Made by a program: the position numbers and the translations under genes
Shown: positions 9,227 to 17,947 of the stretch, one piece after another
Layout of the letters: every line of letters starts with the position of its first letter
Position numbering within the stretch: the stretch's first letter is position 1
Assembly (NCBI RefSeq): GCF_004087835.1
Contig: NZ_CP035121.1
Coordinates: forward strand, 1-64,000
DNA length: 64,000 nt
From: Halorussus pelagicus
GTDB taxonomy: Archaea; Halobacteriota; Halobacteria; Halobacteriales; Haladaptataceae
Direction of reading: 5' to 3'
Notes under the pieces: generated by a model
Told to the model about the DNA's origin: nothing
The model's input: the letters and a program-made list of their open reading frames with translations, nothing else
The model's database searches: none

Positions 9227-10341
9227 TAGTGAATCCCTCGATCATACTCCATTCCGCGTTTGTCACTCGATGCATCTGCTGTGGGCCCGCTCGGGTCATT
9301 CTCCGTCCGACGGTACGACGGTGTACCCCCATCCTCGCTTCCGTCCCCTCCTCGAGCAGCAGCTTTCTGGGCTATGGCTTGGCCAGCTGCTGCTTTCGGT
9401 CCCCAACGCGCTGCGGTTGTCGCGACACCCGCGCCGCCAACGTAGGCGCCAGCAGCGACACCACCGATGAGAGCAGCACCTTTCGTCGCACCTCCGACAA
9501 CCCTGGCTGTCAGCGGAGTCGCGTACTTGAACGTCTTCCAAGTGAGATAGAGAGCAATCAGTGGGAGCGACGCAGCTACGAGATATTTCAGAAATGCACT
9601 ACCGGGAGCAAGCGCGCCTTCAGAGTAGAGTAGGTCGTATCCTTTGAAGACTACTGCTGCGGGGAGAGGAAGAACTGCGAGTGGAACGAACCGCTTGATG
9701 AATCCCATCGCAATATCAGAGAGGACGGGGATATTACCATAGCCCAAGGCGAACACTATCGGCATTCCATACACGTAGACGTAAAGGAGAATTTCTCGAA
9801 TGTAGTAGAGGGCCTCAAGTGCCCACATCGAGAGCCCACCAACCAAAGCAAAGACGAATGCAAGTGCTGGATTACTCAAAGAGACTTCCAAGAAATTGAG
9901 CATCGCATCTCCTAACGAACTAAGGCTCGGCATCAGAGCAATCGTGAACCCATCAACGATGTATAGGCACAGAATACTGACCCAGTACCACGTGATGATA
10001 AGGAACGCTCCGACCCAGGCGGTTTTCTTCGTCCGCCTCGCTTCGTATGCGCTGCCAATGTTGAAGATCCGGATTGCGTGCCACCCTTGAACACACATCA
10101 GCAACAAGAGTAATGAGATTAGCATAATCTCACCGCCAACCAGGGCGTCTTGTATCGCAGGCCACGGGGCATTGGATGGAGTCCTAAATACAAACGTTCC
10201 ATCCGTCTGTGGCGTCGGGGTTCCGAACATTTCCTCTGTGAGGGTGTCATATCCGGTCTGTAGGCCCTCCATGAAGAGGCCGATTAACCAGTCGACGACT
10301 TCTTTGAACCCCTCAAGGACGACGTCGATTAGATCAACCAT
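9226..10341 (-). CDS. Polytopic VirB6/TrbL-like membrane protein
   Basis: 371 residues with about six or seven hydrophobic segments between residues 65 and 305, for example near 70-92, 108-130, 155-175, 180-200, 213-233 and 250-268, then a Gly/Ala-rich segment and a charged cytoplasmic tail rich in Ser, Asp and Arg. This matches the usual form of VirB6/TrbL channel subunits, which are poorly conserved in sequence. It sits between the lipoprotein and VirB3/B4-like genes, as expected for a channel component. The family call is by topology and context. Confidence 0.65.
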   Translation of the reverse strand: MVDLIDVVLEGFKEVVDWLIGLFMEGLQTGYDTLTEEMFGTPTPQTDGTFVFRTPSNAPWPAIQDALVGGEIMLISLLLLLMCVQGWHAIRIFNIGSAYEARRTKKTAWVGAFLIITWYWVSILCLYIVDGFTIALMPSLSSLGDAMLNFLEVSLSNPALAFVFALVGGLSMWALEALYYIREILLYVYVYGMPIVFALGYGNIPVLSDIAMGFIKRFVPLAVLPLPAAVVFKGYDLLYSEGALAPGSAFLKYLVAASLPLIALYLTWKTFKYATPLTARVVGGATKGAALIGGVAAGAYVGGAGVATTAARWGPKAAAGQAIAQKAAARGGDGSEDGGTPSYRRTENDPSGPTADASSDKRGMEYDRGIH

Positions 10342-10343
10342 GG

Positions 10344-11204
10344 TTACGTCTCATTAATGGTTATTTCGCAGTTGTCCGCCTCTGTCGAGGCCGAATACTG
10401 TATGCTGTAGGTCTTGGTTAGCTGATTCTCTCCTACTTGCGTTTCGAGGATGAGCTCGAACTCGCCACTCTGTTTTTCGTCTTTACACGAAGTGCCTGAT
10501 CCGGGAACGAACGCGAAGGGAGATCGAGAACTGTAAATCGTAACTCGCCCCCCCGCTGCAACGACGACCTCGCTTACTTCGGAATTAGACCGAGGATCGT
10601 AAATTCCGCTAATATCCTCGTTGTTGGCATAGTTTGTTCCTTCCTCGTCAGAGGGATACGGGACGTCTCCGATGAAGAGAAGTTTCGTAATCGCATCTGG
10701 GCCGCTACCCTGGTTCTCAACGGTTACGAATGCCTCTTCAGCAATTTCATCATTCGAACTGTCCCACATCTTCTCGGGCTGATTCCTTCCAATACCCATC
10801 TCTACAATGCTGAGATTCGGTTGTATGGGAAGGGAAGTCTCCACTACCCCCTGCTCACCTTTCAGAGCGACGACCTGGTACTCACCAGGCTCATAAGCGG
10901 TTCCGATTTCAAACGAGACCTGTTGGACCCCTGCGGCTACATCACGCTTTCCGAACAGCTCTCCATTAGGCTGGACAAGATTGACTTGGTCAACGTCAGC
11001 TTCTGCCGAGAGTTCGACAACGAGCGTCGTTCCGTCAACGGCGACTCTCTTGAGCGGTCCCTGACTTCTTGGAGAGGTCGTTTCGACACCGGAGGTTCCG
11101 GAGTTTCCACTGTTGTTCAGACAGCCAGCCACGCTCGCGAGCGTAGCGCCTGTGACTGTTCGGAGGGCGGTTCTTCGACTGATGTGTGGATAATCTCTGG
11201 TCAT
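10344..11204 (-). CDS. Tat-exported lipoprotein of the conjugation operon
   Basis: From ATG 11204 the product is 286 residues. The start overlaps the upstream stop as ATGA; the longer upstream reading is Arg-rich and out of character. The N-terminus holds a twin-arginine motif (SRRTALRT), a hydrophobic stretch and a lipobox ending SVAGC, so it should be exported folded by Tat and lipid-anchored on the outer face of the membrane, as is common in haloarchaea. The mature part begins with a Ser/Gly/Asn-rich linker and then looks like beta-sandwich repeats. I do not recognise a named family. Position suggests an external part of the conjugation machine or mating surface. Confidence 0.75.
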   Translation of the reverse strand: MTRDYPHISRRTALRTVTGATLASVAGCLNNSGNSGTSGVETTSPRSQGPLKRVAVDGTTLVVELSAEADVDQVNLVQPNGELFGKRDVAAGVQQVSFEIGTAYEPGEYQVVALKGEQGVVETSLPIQPNLSIVEMGIGRNQPEKMWDSSNDEIAEEAFVTVENQGSGPDAITKLLFIGDVPYPSDEEGTNYANNEDISGIYDPRSNSEVSEVVVAAGGRVTIYSSRSPFAFVPGSGTSCKDEKQSGEFELILETQVGENQLTKTYSIQYSASTEADNCEITINET

Positions 11205-12937
11205 GGATTGCGTTGGAAGATGTCTTCTGGACCGAGCATTCGGAGGAGGCGGTGTCCTGCGTAGAACATCACGAAGAAGGGGATGAACTGCCAGCCGACC
11301 TCGAAGATGAACGCGAACCAGCCATCGATGGTTCCGAGTGGATGCCACCGGGCGGTCGCCGTATCACTCACGTAGGCCGGGGTGTGTCCAAGCCACGACC
11401 CAGGATGATACCGGGCCGTGTAGATACCGGGCTCAGTAATCGTCAGGATGGCTACTCCAGAGGCGTTGGTTTCGACCTTCTGATTGGCGATGGTGATGTA
11501 GCCATTACGTGGGTTGCCGCCAATGGGAAATCGACGGGCGCTATCGTTGAGAACGATAGGTGCGCCAGTTTGGTTGTCACGCAGTTCGATTCGAAGCGTC
11601 GCCTGCGACTGGTTTTGCTGGAGTACTTCGACGGTGAGGTTACTGCGCCGAAGTTGTCGTTCGGAATCGGCGTCGGGTTCGACAATAGACGCGTTCACGC
11701 CGCGAACGATGCCTGCAACGTGGAGTGCCTCTTTGTCGACGGTATCAGCACGGACGCCCACACCGTACGTCGTCTCGTAGGACTGATTGACGACCTCGAT
11801 GGTGACGTTCTCGCCGATGGTCTCTAACGGGGAGGTGTGTTCTGTTCCCCATGTGTCGATGATCTTCGGGCCGTCCCGGACGGGTTCGGCACGCGGGCCG
11901 ATCCGGGATGGATACGCGTGGACGTACACAGGGATGGCGTCGGACTCAACTTCGGCGCTATCTGTTTGGTTCGATTTGACGAGCGTATCCCAGTTTGTGT
12001 TGCGGGCGGTGTAGAACCGCCAGACACCACGCACGCTCGCGTTCCCCTCGTCGGTGAGCGTGTACCCTTGCCACGGCCGAGACTGGAAGATCGCCACGCC
12101 AGCATCGCCATTGGGGTACTCAGCGTAGTAGGGGTACGCCGAGAGGTCGTAGATCTCAACGTCGGTCGAGTCCGAGACGTTTCGCGTTTCCTCACGGTAG
12201 ACGACGTCGACGTCGGTCCCGTTGACCACGTCGGTCCGTATCGTCTTCTTCAACCGAACGTGAATTTTCGCTTCGAGTGTGAGGGTTGCACTCCAGTCGT
12301 CATCGATCTGGTAGTCGATAGCCGGTGTGTGCGACCCATCGGTCCTCGCAATGGTCTCCTCGTCTTTCTTCAGGCGTACTTCCTCGATGTCGTGTTCCGT
12401 GAGCGACCACTCGACGGTCCGATTCTCGGAGGAACTCCCGTTTGGCACGCGGACGCGGTAATCGACGAATCCGCGCATCGTCCCATTCGGGGCAATGTAG
12501 AGCGGGGTGTCACCGGATTCGAGGTGGCCACGAGTCGACGGCTGAAGGGCAAACATAGTCGCATGGGCATCCTCGATGAACACACCGTCGTCAAGCGACG
12601 CGTGAGGTGGGTGCACAGACGTATCCGAACCTCCGGCTTCGAGGTCCTCGAAGTCGTTTCGAGTCCACGTTGCGGCGGTCGCGGGCGGCCGCTTGAACGT
12701 GATGTCCGTCCCGTTTGCGAGCTGGTGAATCGACGTCCGCTCGTCACCGTAGCGTTGGCGGTACGCCTCTTGACTGATGTAATTGTCCGCGTCGCGCGAC
12801 CAGAGCGTCGCCGACTCGTTCTCGGTGAGTCCATTTCCTTCCGTCCCCGGCCGCGGTGGGCTTGCTGTGACGATACCTGTGACTAAGCTCGTCACGAACA
12901 GGACGGACAGGAGTATGGAGCGTTCTCGTTGTTCCAT
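11201..12937 (-). CDS. Large secreted, C-terminally anchored protein
   Basis: From ATG 12937 about 578 residues; an in-frame TTG at 12949 would add four. An N-terminal signal-like hydrophobic segment (SILLSVLFVTSLVTGIV) is followed by a roughly 500-residue, acidic, beta-rich extracellular region with many N-x-S/T sequons, and a C-terminal membrane helix with a short basic tail. This is a surface protein with its bulk outside the cell. No enzyme motif was seen. Placed between the pilin candidate and the lipoprotein, it may act in cell contact or pilus anchoring; this is inferred. Confidence 0.75.
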   Translation of the reverse strand: MEQRERSILLSVLFVTSLVTGIVTASPPRPGTEGNGLTENESATLWSRDADNYISQEAYRQRYGDERTSIHQLANGTDITFKRPPATAATWTRNDFEDLEAGGSDTSVHPPHASLDDGVFIEDAHATMFALQPSTRGHLESGDTPLYIAPNGTMRGFVDYRVRVPNGSSSENRTVEWSLTEHDIEEVRLKKDEETIARTDGSHTPAIDYQIDDDWSATLTLEAKIHVRLKKTIRTDVVNGTDVDVVYREETRNVSDSTDVEIYDLSAYPYYAEYPNGDAGVAIFQSRPWQGYTLTDEGNASVRGVWRFYTARNTNWDTLVKSNQTDSAEVESDAIPVYVHAYPSRIGPRAEPVRDGPKIIDTWGTEHTSPLETIGENVTIEVVNQSYETTYGVGVRADTVDKEALHVAGIVRGVNASIVEPDADSERQLRRSNLTVEVLQQNQSQATLRIELRDNQTGAPIVLNDSARRFPIGGNPRNGYITIANQKVETNASGVAILTITEPGIYTARYHPGSWLGHTPAYVSDTATARWHPLGTIDGWFAFIFEVGWQFIPFFVMFYAGHRLLRMLGPEDIFQRNP

Positions 12938-12967
12938 GAGGGCTCGCAATGGGGGTCGTGAAGTGGC

Positions 12968-13381
12968 TTACCAGGGGACGAGGTCGACACACTGTGCCAG
13001 CGGGAGGCCCATCATCGATCCGGCGACGGTGTACAGCGGGCCGAGGACGACGAGGACGATGGTGGACTTCATCGCTGAGCGCTTGTGGCGCTTGAGGCCC
13101 TTCTTCTGCTCGGGATTGAGGGTGAACATCTCGATCAGGGAGTCGGCCTGCCAGACGACGGCGAGACCGACGATGCCGAGGCCGGTTGTTAGTTGGAAGA
13201 AGCCCTCGATCATGCCGGGGAGTTTTTTCGCGCTACAGACGGCCCCTTGTTGAGCGAGGGCAGGGTCAACGGTAACGAGCGAGAGTAGAATTGCCACGTA
13301 ACTAAGGTGGCGAATCTTGGAACGGTACGGTTGTGGTTCGTGCTGTTCTGGAGGACGCGTTTTCTTGTCAGTAGATGGCAT
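12968..13381 (-). CDS. VirB2/TrbC-like pilin candidate
   Basis: About 137 residues from ATG 13381. ATG 13408 or GTG 13411 would add nine or ten residues, and a GAGGTG sequence touches those starts. A basic N-terminus, a signal-like segment ending DPALAQ, then two further hydrophobic helices separated by a Lys/Arg-rich loop reproduce the topology of VirB2/TrbC pilin precursors. It is the first gene of the minus-strand operon. A single Cys near the mature N-terminus and one near the C-terminus could pair. The call is by size, topology and operon position. Confidence 0.6.
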   Translation of the reverse strand: MPSTDKKTRPPEQHEPQPYRSKIRHLSYVAILLSLVTVDPALAQQGAVCSAKKLPGMIEGFFQLTTGLGIVGLAVVWQADSLIEMFTLNPEQKKGLKRHKRSAMKSTIVLVVLGPLYTVAGSMMGLPLAQCVDLVPW

Positions 13382-13408
13382 TGTAGTCACTCTTTGCTCC
13401 ACCCACAT

Positions 13409-13706
13409 CACCTCTGGAGAGGGTATAGAGCGGGGTGAGCGTTCGATTCTAGAACTACAACCCCACCATATAAATTTGAATATCTCTATTTGAAACCATA
13501 GTTCTCCTGTATTTTCTAGAGTTCAAGTAGCAATCTGTGAGAAGTTTATTATTCAGCGACTCTCGTGATTTGCATCTAGTCAGCAGTCAATCAACCATCA
13601 GTCCGACGAATCGCTAAGTAACTCAACCTCCTGCCAGCGCCACCCGACCTCTTCCTCAATCCTATAATTAACAAATATTATGTCACTTCATTACAGGATA
13701 GGTTGT
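13409..13706. promoter_or_regulatory. Divergent promoter region between conjugation operon and GHKL unit
   Basis: AT-rich stretch with no gene. On the minus strand a TATA-like TTTATATGG near 13468-13476 would start transcription about 25 bp further on, shortly before the pilin gene. On the plus strand a TATA-like CTATAATTAA near 13660-13670 fits a start just before ATG 13707, which also has GGATAGG ahead of it. The two outward units could be co-regulated from here. Confidence 0.5.
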
Positions 13707-14351
13707 ATGATAACAGAGCAATCGCTTTTCGAGATGCTCGAAGATTACGAGGACCACCTCTCGGCGGCAGAGGCGTCGTACCTCGCTACAAAAGGGTTCA
13801 AACCTGAAGAAATAAATCAGAATCTGCAACTACGATACGGCGTCGGACGAGGATACGCGGATTTCAAACGTGACTTCGAAGAACTCACAGACCACGAGGT
13901 GGATGACGGGTATCGGGTCCGGTTAGTTGTCAATGGCGACAAGACGGATTTCGAGGACGTTACTGTCGAAGATGTAGCAGTACCTTTGGACCAAGTATTG
14001 CAAAATGCGTTCCGTGCAACTGTCGAGGAGCAATTACGTGCCAAGGTGCGAGAGAATATTCAGAATTTGAGCGACGATGCCCGTCTTCTTGCTGGAATCT
14101 CTCGAAAGGGCTATGATTTGAGTTTGTGGGATGATAGCCCACGAAGTAGCGACCTCTGGCAAGCGGTCACGCTCACGACTGATTGTGTATTATCAGACCG
14201 TAAAAAGGAGGAAACCGCTAAAGAGCTCGTCCAAGCTGGCTGTCTGTACGACAGGGATGGGTCTCTCTATCTTACACCCATGCTCCTCGCACTCGAAAAT
14301 CCATTTGAGCATCTATCAGAACCTATTCGCTCAGGGGCGATCTCAGCATGA
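13707..14351 (+). CDS. Hypothetical partner of GHKL-nuclease protein
   Basis: 214 residues from ATG 13707, chosen because GGATAGG precedes it and a TATA-like box lies about 40 bp upstream; an earlier in-frame ATG at 13680 would sit too close to that box. Acidic and soluble, beginning MITEQSLFEMLEDYEDHLSA, with a segment (SAAEASYLATKGFKPEEINQ) that could be a helix-turn-helix, though I cannot confirm it. The last four bases overlap the start of the next gene (ATGA), so the two products are probably made in a fixed ratio and act together. Family not recognised. Confidence 0.75.
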   Translation: MITEQSLFEMLEDYEDHLSAAEASYLATKGFKPEEINQNLQLRYGVGRGYADFKRDFEELTDHEVDDGYRVRLVVNGDKTDFEDVTVEDVAVPLDQVLQNAFRATVEEQLRAKVRENIQNLSDDARLLAGISRKGYDLSLWDDSPRSSDLWQAVTLTTDCVLSDRKKEETAKELVQAGCLYDRDGSLYLTPMLLALENPFEHLSEPIRSGAISA

Positions 14352-17300
14352 CTGACGATCGTCCAGACACGAAGGCCGAAGCACGACAGCACGTTCGAGA
14401 GATTCGAACCAAGAACGAGAGCAAATCGAGGGATTTGGCACACGCGGCGGAAATGCTTCGGAAGGGGATGTTTCCCGAACGGGTGCGATTCCTCCTCGAA
14501 TTCCTTCAGAACGCCGCCGACGCGACGGCGGAAGGCGAACAGTGTAAGGTCGATATCCAAATCACCGACGAATACGTCGTCGTTCAGAACGACGCTCAAC
14601 TGTTCACGAAAAGCGACGTGCGACAACTGTGTGGCGTCGGACGCACGCACAAGCGATTCGACCCAGAGTACATCGGATACTGGGGATTCGGGTTCAAGTC
14701 GGTGTTCCGTATTACCGAAACACCGTACGTCATCTCACCGCCGTATCAGTTTAAGTTCGACCGGAACGCCGACGAGTGGAACGAGAGCGACGAGGTTGCG
14801 TGGGAGATAACGCCGCTCTGGGCAGCGGACGAGGACGTACCTGACGCGCTCGAAGGAATCGAAACAGAAGGAAAGAACACGTTCTTTTTACCACTCAAAC
14901 GACGAGGGCGGGATTCCTATCGAGCGGAGATAGCCGCGGACATCCAGAACCGAGTAGACGACATCCTGAAATCGGAACTGCCGGTGTTCCTCCCGGACCT
15001 TGAGACCGTCCAGATTCGAGATGAACTGGCGGATGACGAACACCGAACACTTTCGGCGACCGTACAGGGAGAGCGGGCAAACGGGGAGGTCGTGGAGACA
15101 GATAAGGGAGAACAGTGGTGGGTGTATCGAGAAACGCATCGCGTCCCAGAGACGATTCGGACCCATCCCGAGACCGAGGAGTGGAACCGTGAAATGGTGG
15201 AGAAGCGTGAACTCGTCGTCGGGATCAGCATCAACGAGGACGGGAATCTCGAACCTCGACGTTCGAGCCCACAAATCGCTATCTACTCGTTCACGCCACT
15301 GGGCGACGAATCTGTTGGGCTCCCTTTCCTCCTCCAAGGTGACTTCCTCGCAGAGGCTGGACGACGACGGGCAGATACCGACATTCGCTGGAATCACTGG
15401 CTGGCCGAAAAAGCTGGCGAGACCGTGGTACAGGCAGTGAAACACTTATTCAACGATGAGGAGTGGCGAACCGACGTATACGATGCTGTGGTGCCGGACA
15501 GCAAAATCAAGCATCGCCTGTTCGGTGGTCACGACCGACAGGAAGCGTGGCCGGGGTTGGACGCCGAACTATCGACGGACCGCACGGAATGGGCAGGGAC
15601 TGATGCTGTCATCGTGGACTGGTTCGCCAACAACCAGACCATTCTCACAGAATCCGGCGAGTACCGCAAGCCCGAGAACATCCGAATCCCGGAAGATAGC
15701 AACGTACGCAACGCCGAAGAACGTATCCAGCGCGTTATTTCGCCTGCTGATTTGGAACGACTGACGGGGGCGGACTACGTTGCGACTGAAGTAGGTGAAG
15801 GATGGAAAAGCAAGGTACAGCGACGGTTGCTCGGGCATAAAGGGCGCATACGGTCGAGTACTATCCGGACGTTTGTCACGGAGAATCCCGAGTGGCTCCG
15901 GTCGAAAGCACGCGACGACGATGCGGTAGAATGGTTCGCAACCCTATACGGCGTCCTCGAGGACGAAATTCGGAGTAAGTCGTCATCGACACAGCGCCGC
16001 CGACGTAAGGAACTCGAAGATGCCCCGCTGGTGCTAACAGAGGAGGGAGTGGTTGCTCCATCAGAGGATAACATCGTGATCCCGACGAACGAGGACGAGG
16101 CGGAAACCATCTTCCGTGAGGTTGCGGAAACGGCCGATGCAGTTCGAGTACACCCCGAGTTGGCCGACGATTCGCGTAGCAAGCGGTTTCTTAAACGATT
16201 CTGCATCGACGAAGTAGATGCTGAATGGGCGGTCGAAGAGGCCATCCTCCCTCGACTCAACGACTTCGCAACGTCGCCCGAGCGTATCGTCCAGCTCACG
16301 TCGCACGTCCGAGAATATCTCGGTGCAGGCTACAAAACGCAAGGAATGATGGTCGCTACGAAGGATGGTGGCACCGCCCCTGCGGATGAGGTTTGGTTTG
16401 CGGACCCGTACGAGTCTGCATACGACGTCGAAACGGTGTTTGGCGCGGAACGCAAGTACCTCTCGGATGCGTATCGACAGCAATACGACTGGGACGATGA
16501 GTGGTGTGAGTTCTTCGAGGATATCGGTGTTACTCGCCCTGCCGAGACGCGGAGTGATGTACTACAGGCACTGGCTACACTCCCGTCAAGGGACGTAGAC
16601 GACGCCGAAGTACACGCTACTCGTTTGTATCGCATACTACTACGCGAGTTCGATTCACTTCCAACGTCAACGAGTGTCGAGCAGATAGGTGGCGAAACGG
16701 GTGTACCAATACTCGCGGACGATGGCGGGTTTCGTCAGGCCGGAACGCTGTTCGTTCCCGACGACGATGCTGTGAGACAGGCATTCGCGGACACCGACGA
16801 CATCACATTCGCGTGGGTACCCTCGCCAGATCGAGTTGACGCCGAACCAGCGCGTATTTTCGACCTTCTAGACCGACTCGGCGCTCAGAGTGGAGCGCAG
16901 GAGTGTACTGAGTCGGGATACGTCGGTGAGGAACTCGAAGAACAGGATTCGACGCCCCGATTGCGACTCGAAGATGCTTGGGAGAAGATTCGGCCGGAAG
17001 TCGGCACCGAAAAGAGGGTACCGGACGTGAAGTGGGTGGACGAAATGGGTGTTCGGTATCAACTCGATGGCGAAGAGCAATTGGTTCCCTGTGATCCTGC
17101 GTGTATCTACGACTCAGACGGACACTGTGTGTATCTCACCCCGAACTTTACAGCGGACTGGGAAGCGCTTGCGAGCGCTCTCGCTGACGAGCTAGGAGCG
17201 GACAAACACCAGATAGCCACTCACCTCGTCGGTGCGACTCCGACGTTAGAGGACCGTGCTGTTGAGGCAATTCAGCGGCATGAGAGAGACCGAGGGTTCG

Positions 17301-17641
17301 ATATCGTAGTTGACGTTCGGCATAAGGACTATCATGACGAGTACGACGTACGTGGATGCGATGTGTTCGTGAAACGAGACGAGGACGACGACCCGCAGTA
17401 TATCGAAATCAAGGCCCGACGCGACCAGAGTTCACCTATTCGACTGATCGGTCACGAACCAGAGAAAGCTGTCGAAGAAGGTGGGAAGTATTACCTGTAC
17501 GTCGTTAGCTGTTCGCGCTCGGGTGAACCGAGGCATTTCAGACGTCTTCGAGACCCGGCTGATAACGAGTATATCGAAGAGAGAGTATGGCGATTCAATA
17601 CTAGTGAATTGAGCAACGGCGAGAAAGTCGAACTGGAGTAG
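14348..17641 (+). CDS. Sacsin-type GHKL ATPase with C-terminal DUF3883-like nuclease domain
   Basis: 1097 residues. The N-terminus holds the GHKL N-box FLLEFLQNAADAT (about 46-58) and the glycine-rich lid GYWGFGFKSVF (about 111-121), the signature of Hsp90/sacsin-like ATPases. The central 800 residues are unassigned. The C-terminus has GFDIVVDV near 985 and YIEIKAR near 1017, the D...ExK pattern of DUF3883/restriction-endonuclease-like domains. Proteins with this pairing are often found in genome-defence neighbourhoods (family knowledge). The target is unknown. Translationally coupled to the 214-residue protein. A second protein of this architecture lies at 49968-56378. Confidence 0.85.
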   Translation: MTDDRPDTKAEARQHVREIRTKNESKSRDLAHAAEMLRKGMFPERVRFLLEFLQNAADATAEGEQCKVDIQITDEYVVVQNDAQLFTKSDVRQLCGVGRTHKRFDPEYIGYWGFGFKSVFRITETPYVISPPYQFKFDRNADEWNESDEVAWEITPLWAADEDVPDALEGIETEGKNTFFLPLKRRGRDSYRAEIAADIQNRVDDILKSELPVFLPDLETVQIRDELADDEHRTLSATVQGERANGEVVETDKGEQWWVYRETHRVPETIRTHPETEEWNREMVEKRELVVGISINEDGNLEPRRSSPQIAIYSFTPLGDESVGLPFLLQGDFLAEAGRRRADTDIRWNHWLAEKAGETVVQAVKHLFNDEEWRTDVYDAVVPDSKIKHRLFGGHDRQEAWPGLDAELSTDRTEWAGTDAVIVDWFANNQTILTESGEYRKPENIRIPEDSNVRNAEERIQRVISPADLERLTGADYVATEVGEGWKSKVQRRLLGHKGRIRSSTIRTFVTENPEWLRSKARDDDAVEWFATLYGVLEDEIRSKSSSTQRRRRKELEDAPLVLTEEGVVAPSEDNIVIPTNEDEAETIFREVAETADAVRVHPELADDSRSKRFLKRFCIDEVDAEWAVEEAILPRLNDFATSPERIVQLTSHVREYLGAGYKTQGMMVATKDGGTAPADEVWFADPYESAYDVETVFGAERKYLSDAYRQQYDWDDEWCEFFEDIGVTRPAETRSDVLQALATLPSRDVDDAEVHATRLYRILLREFDSLPTSTSVEQIGGETGVPILADDGGFRQAGTLFVPDDDAVRQAFADTDDITFAWVPSPDRVDAEPARIFDLLDRLGAQSGAQECTESGYVGEELEEQDSTPRLRLEDAWEKIRPEVGTEKRVPDVKWVDEMGVRYQLDGEEQLVPCDPACIYDSDGHCVYLTPNFTADWEALASALADELGADKHQIATHLVGATPTLEDRAVEAIQRHERDRGFDIVVDVRHKDYHDEYDVRGCDVFVKRDEDDDPQYIEIKARRDQSSPIRLIGHEPEKAVEEGGKYYLYVVSCSRSGEPRHFRRLRDPADNEYIEERVWRFNTSELSNGEKVELE

Positions 17642-17893
17642 CGTTCATCTCCAGTACATATATAAAAGTTTATCTTTTGAGAGGATCGGACATAGCTACC
17701 GTTATAGAACTATCTTTGTCTTGAATTGTGAAGTTTAGTGTGTGAGCCGAGACGTGACTCTGTATATCGTTCTTTGGTTTACGATGTTTTGTCATGGTTT
17801 GGCTCGTTATAGTACTTAGTTCGGTTGTGTAGAAGTGTACAACCCAATCACCAAAAATATAAACTAGCTACTACGAAAACCCAACAACCAGAA
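17642..17893. promoter_or_regulatory. AT-rich intergenic region upstream of integrase
   Basis: No gene. A TATA-like AAAATATAAACTAG lies at about 17852-17866 and would give a transcript beginning just before the short leader ORF at 17894. A small inverted repeat GGTTGT / ACAACC occurs near 17823-17844. This is the natural place to look for an attachment site, but I found no long direct repeat matching elsewhere in the window. Confidence 0.4.
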
Positions 17894-17947
17894 ATGACCC
17901 GCCTTCAAATCACCCACCCCCGCAGAAACCCGGCTACACCCCCATGA
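17894..17947 (+). CDS. 17-codon leader ORF overlapping integrase start
   Basis: ATG 17894 opens a 17-codon frame (MTRLQITHPRRNPATPP) whose TGA at 17945-17947 overlaps the integrase ATG at 17944 in an ATGA arrangement. It lies about 30 bp after a TATA-like box. The peptide is basic and Pro-rich, unlike the acidic proteins around it, so it may be a coupling leader rather than a functional peptide. Not testable from sequence alone. Confidence 0.35.
   Translation: MTRLQITHPRRNPATPP

Noticed and set aside
11837-12886. 349-codon open frame on the plus strand
   Set aside because: Antisense to the secreted protein gene; basic composition and no motif.
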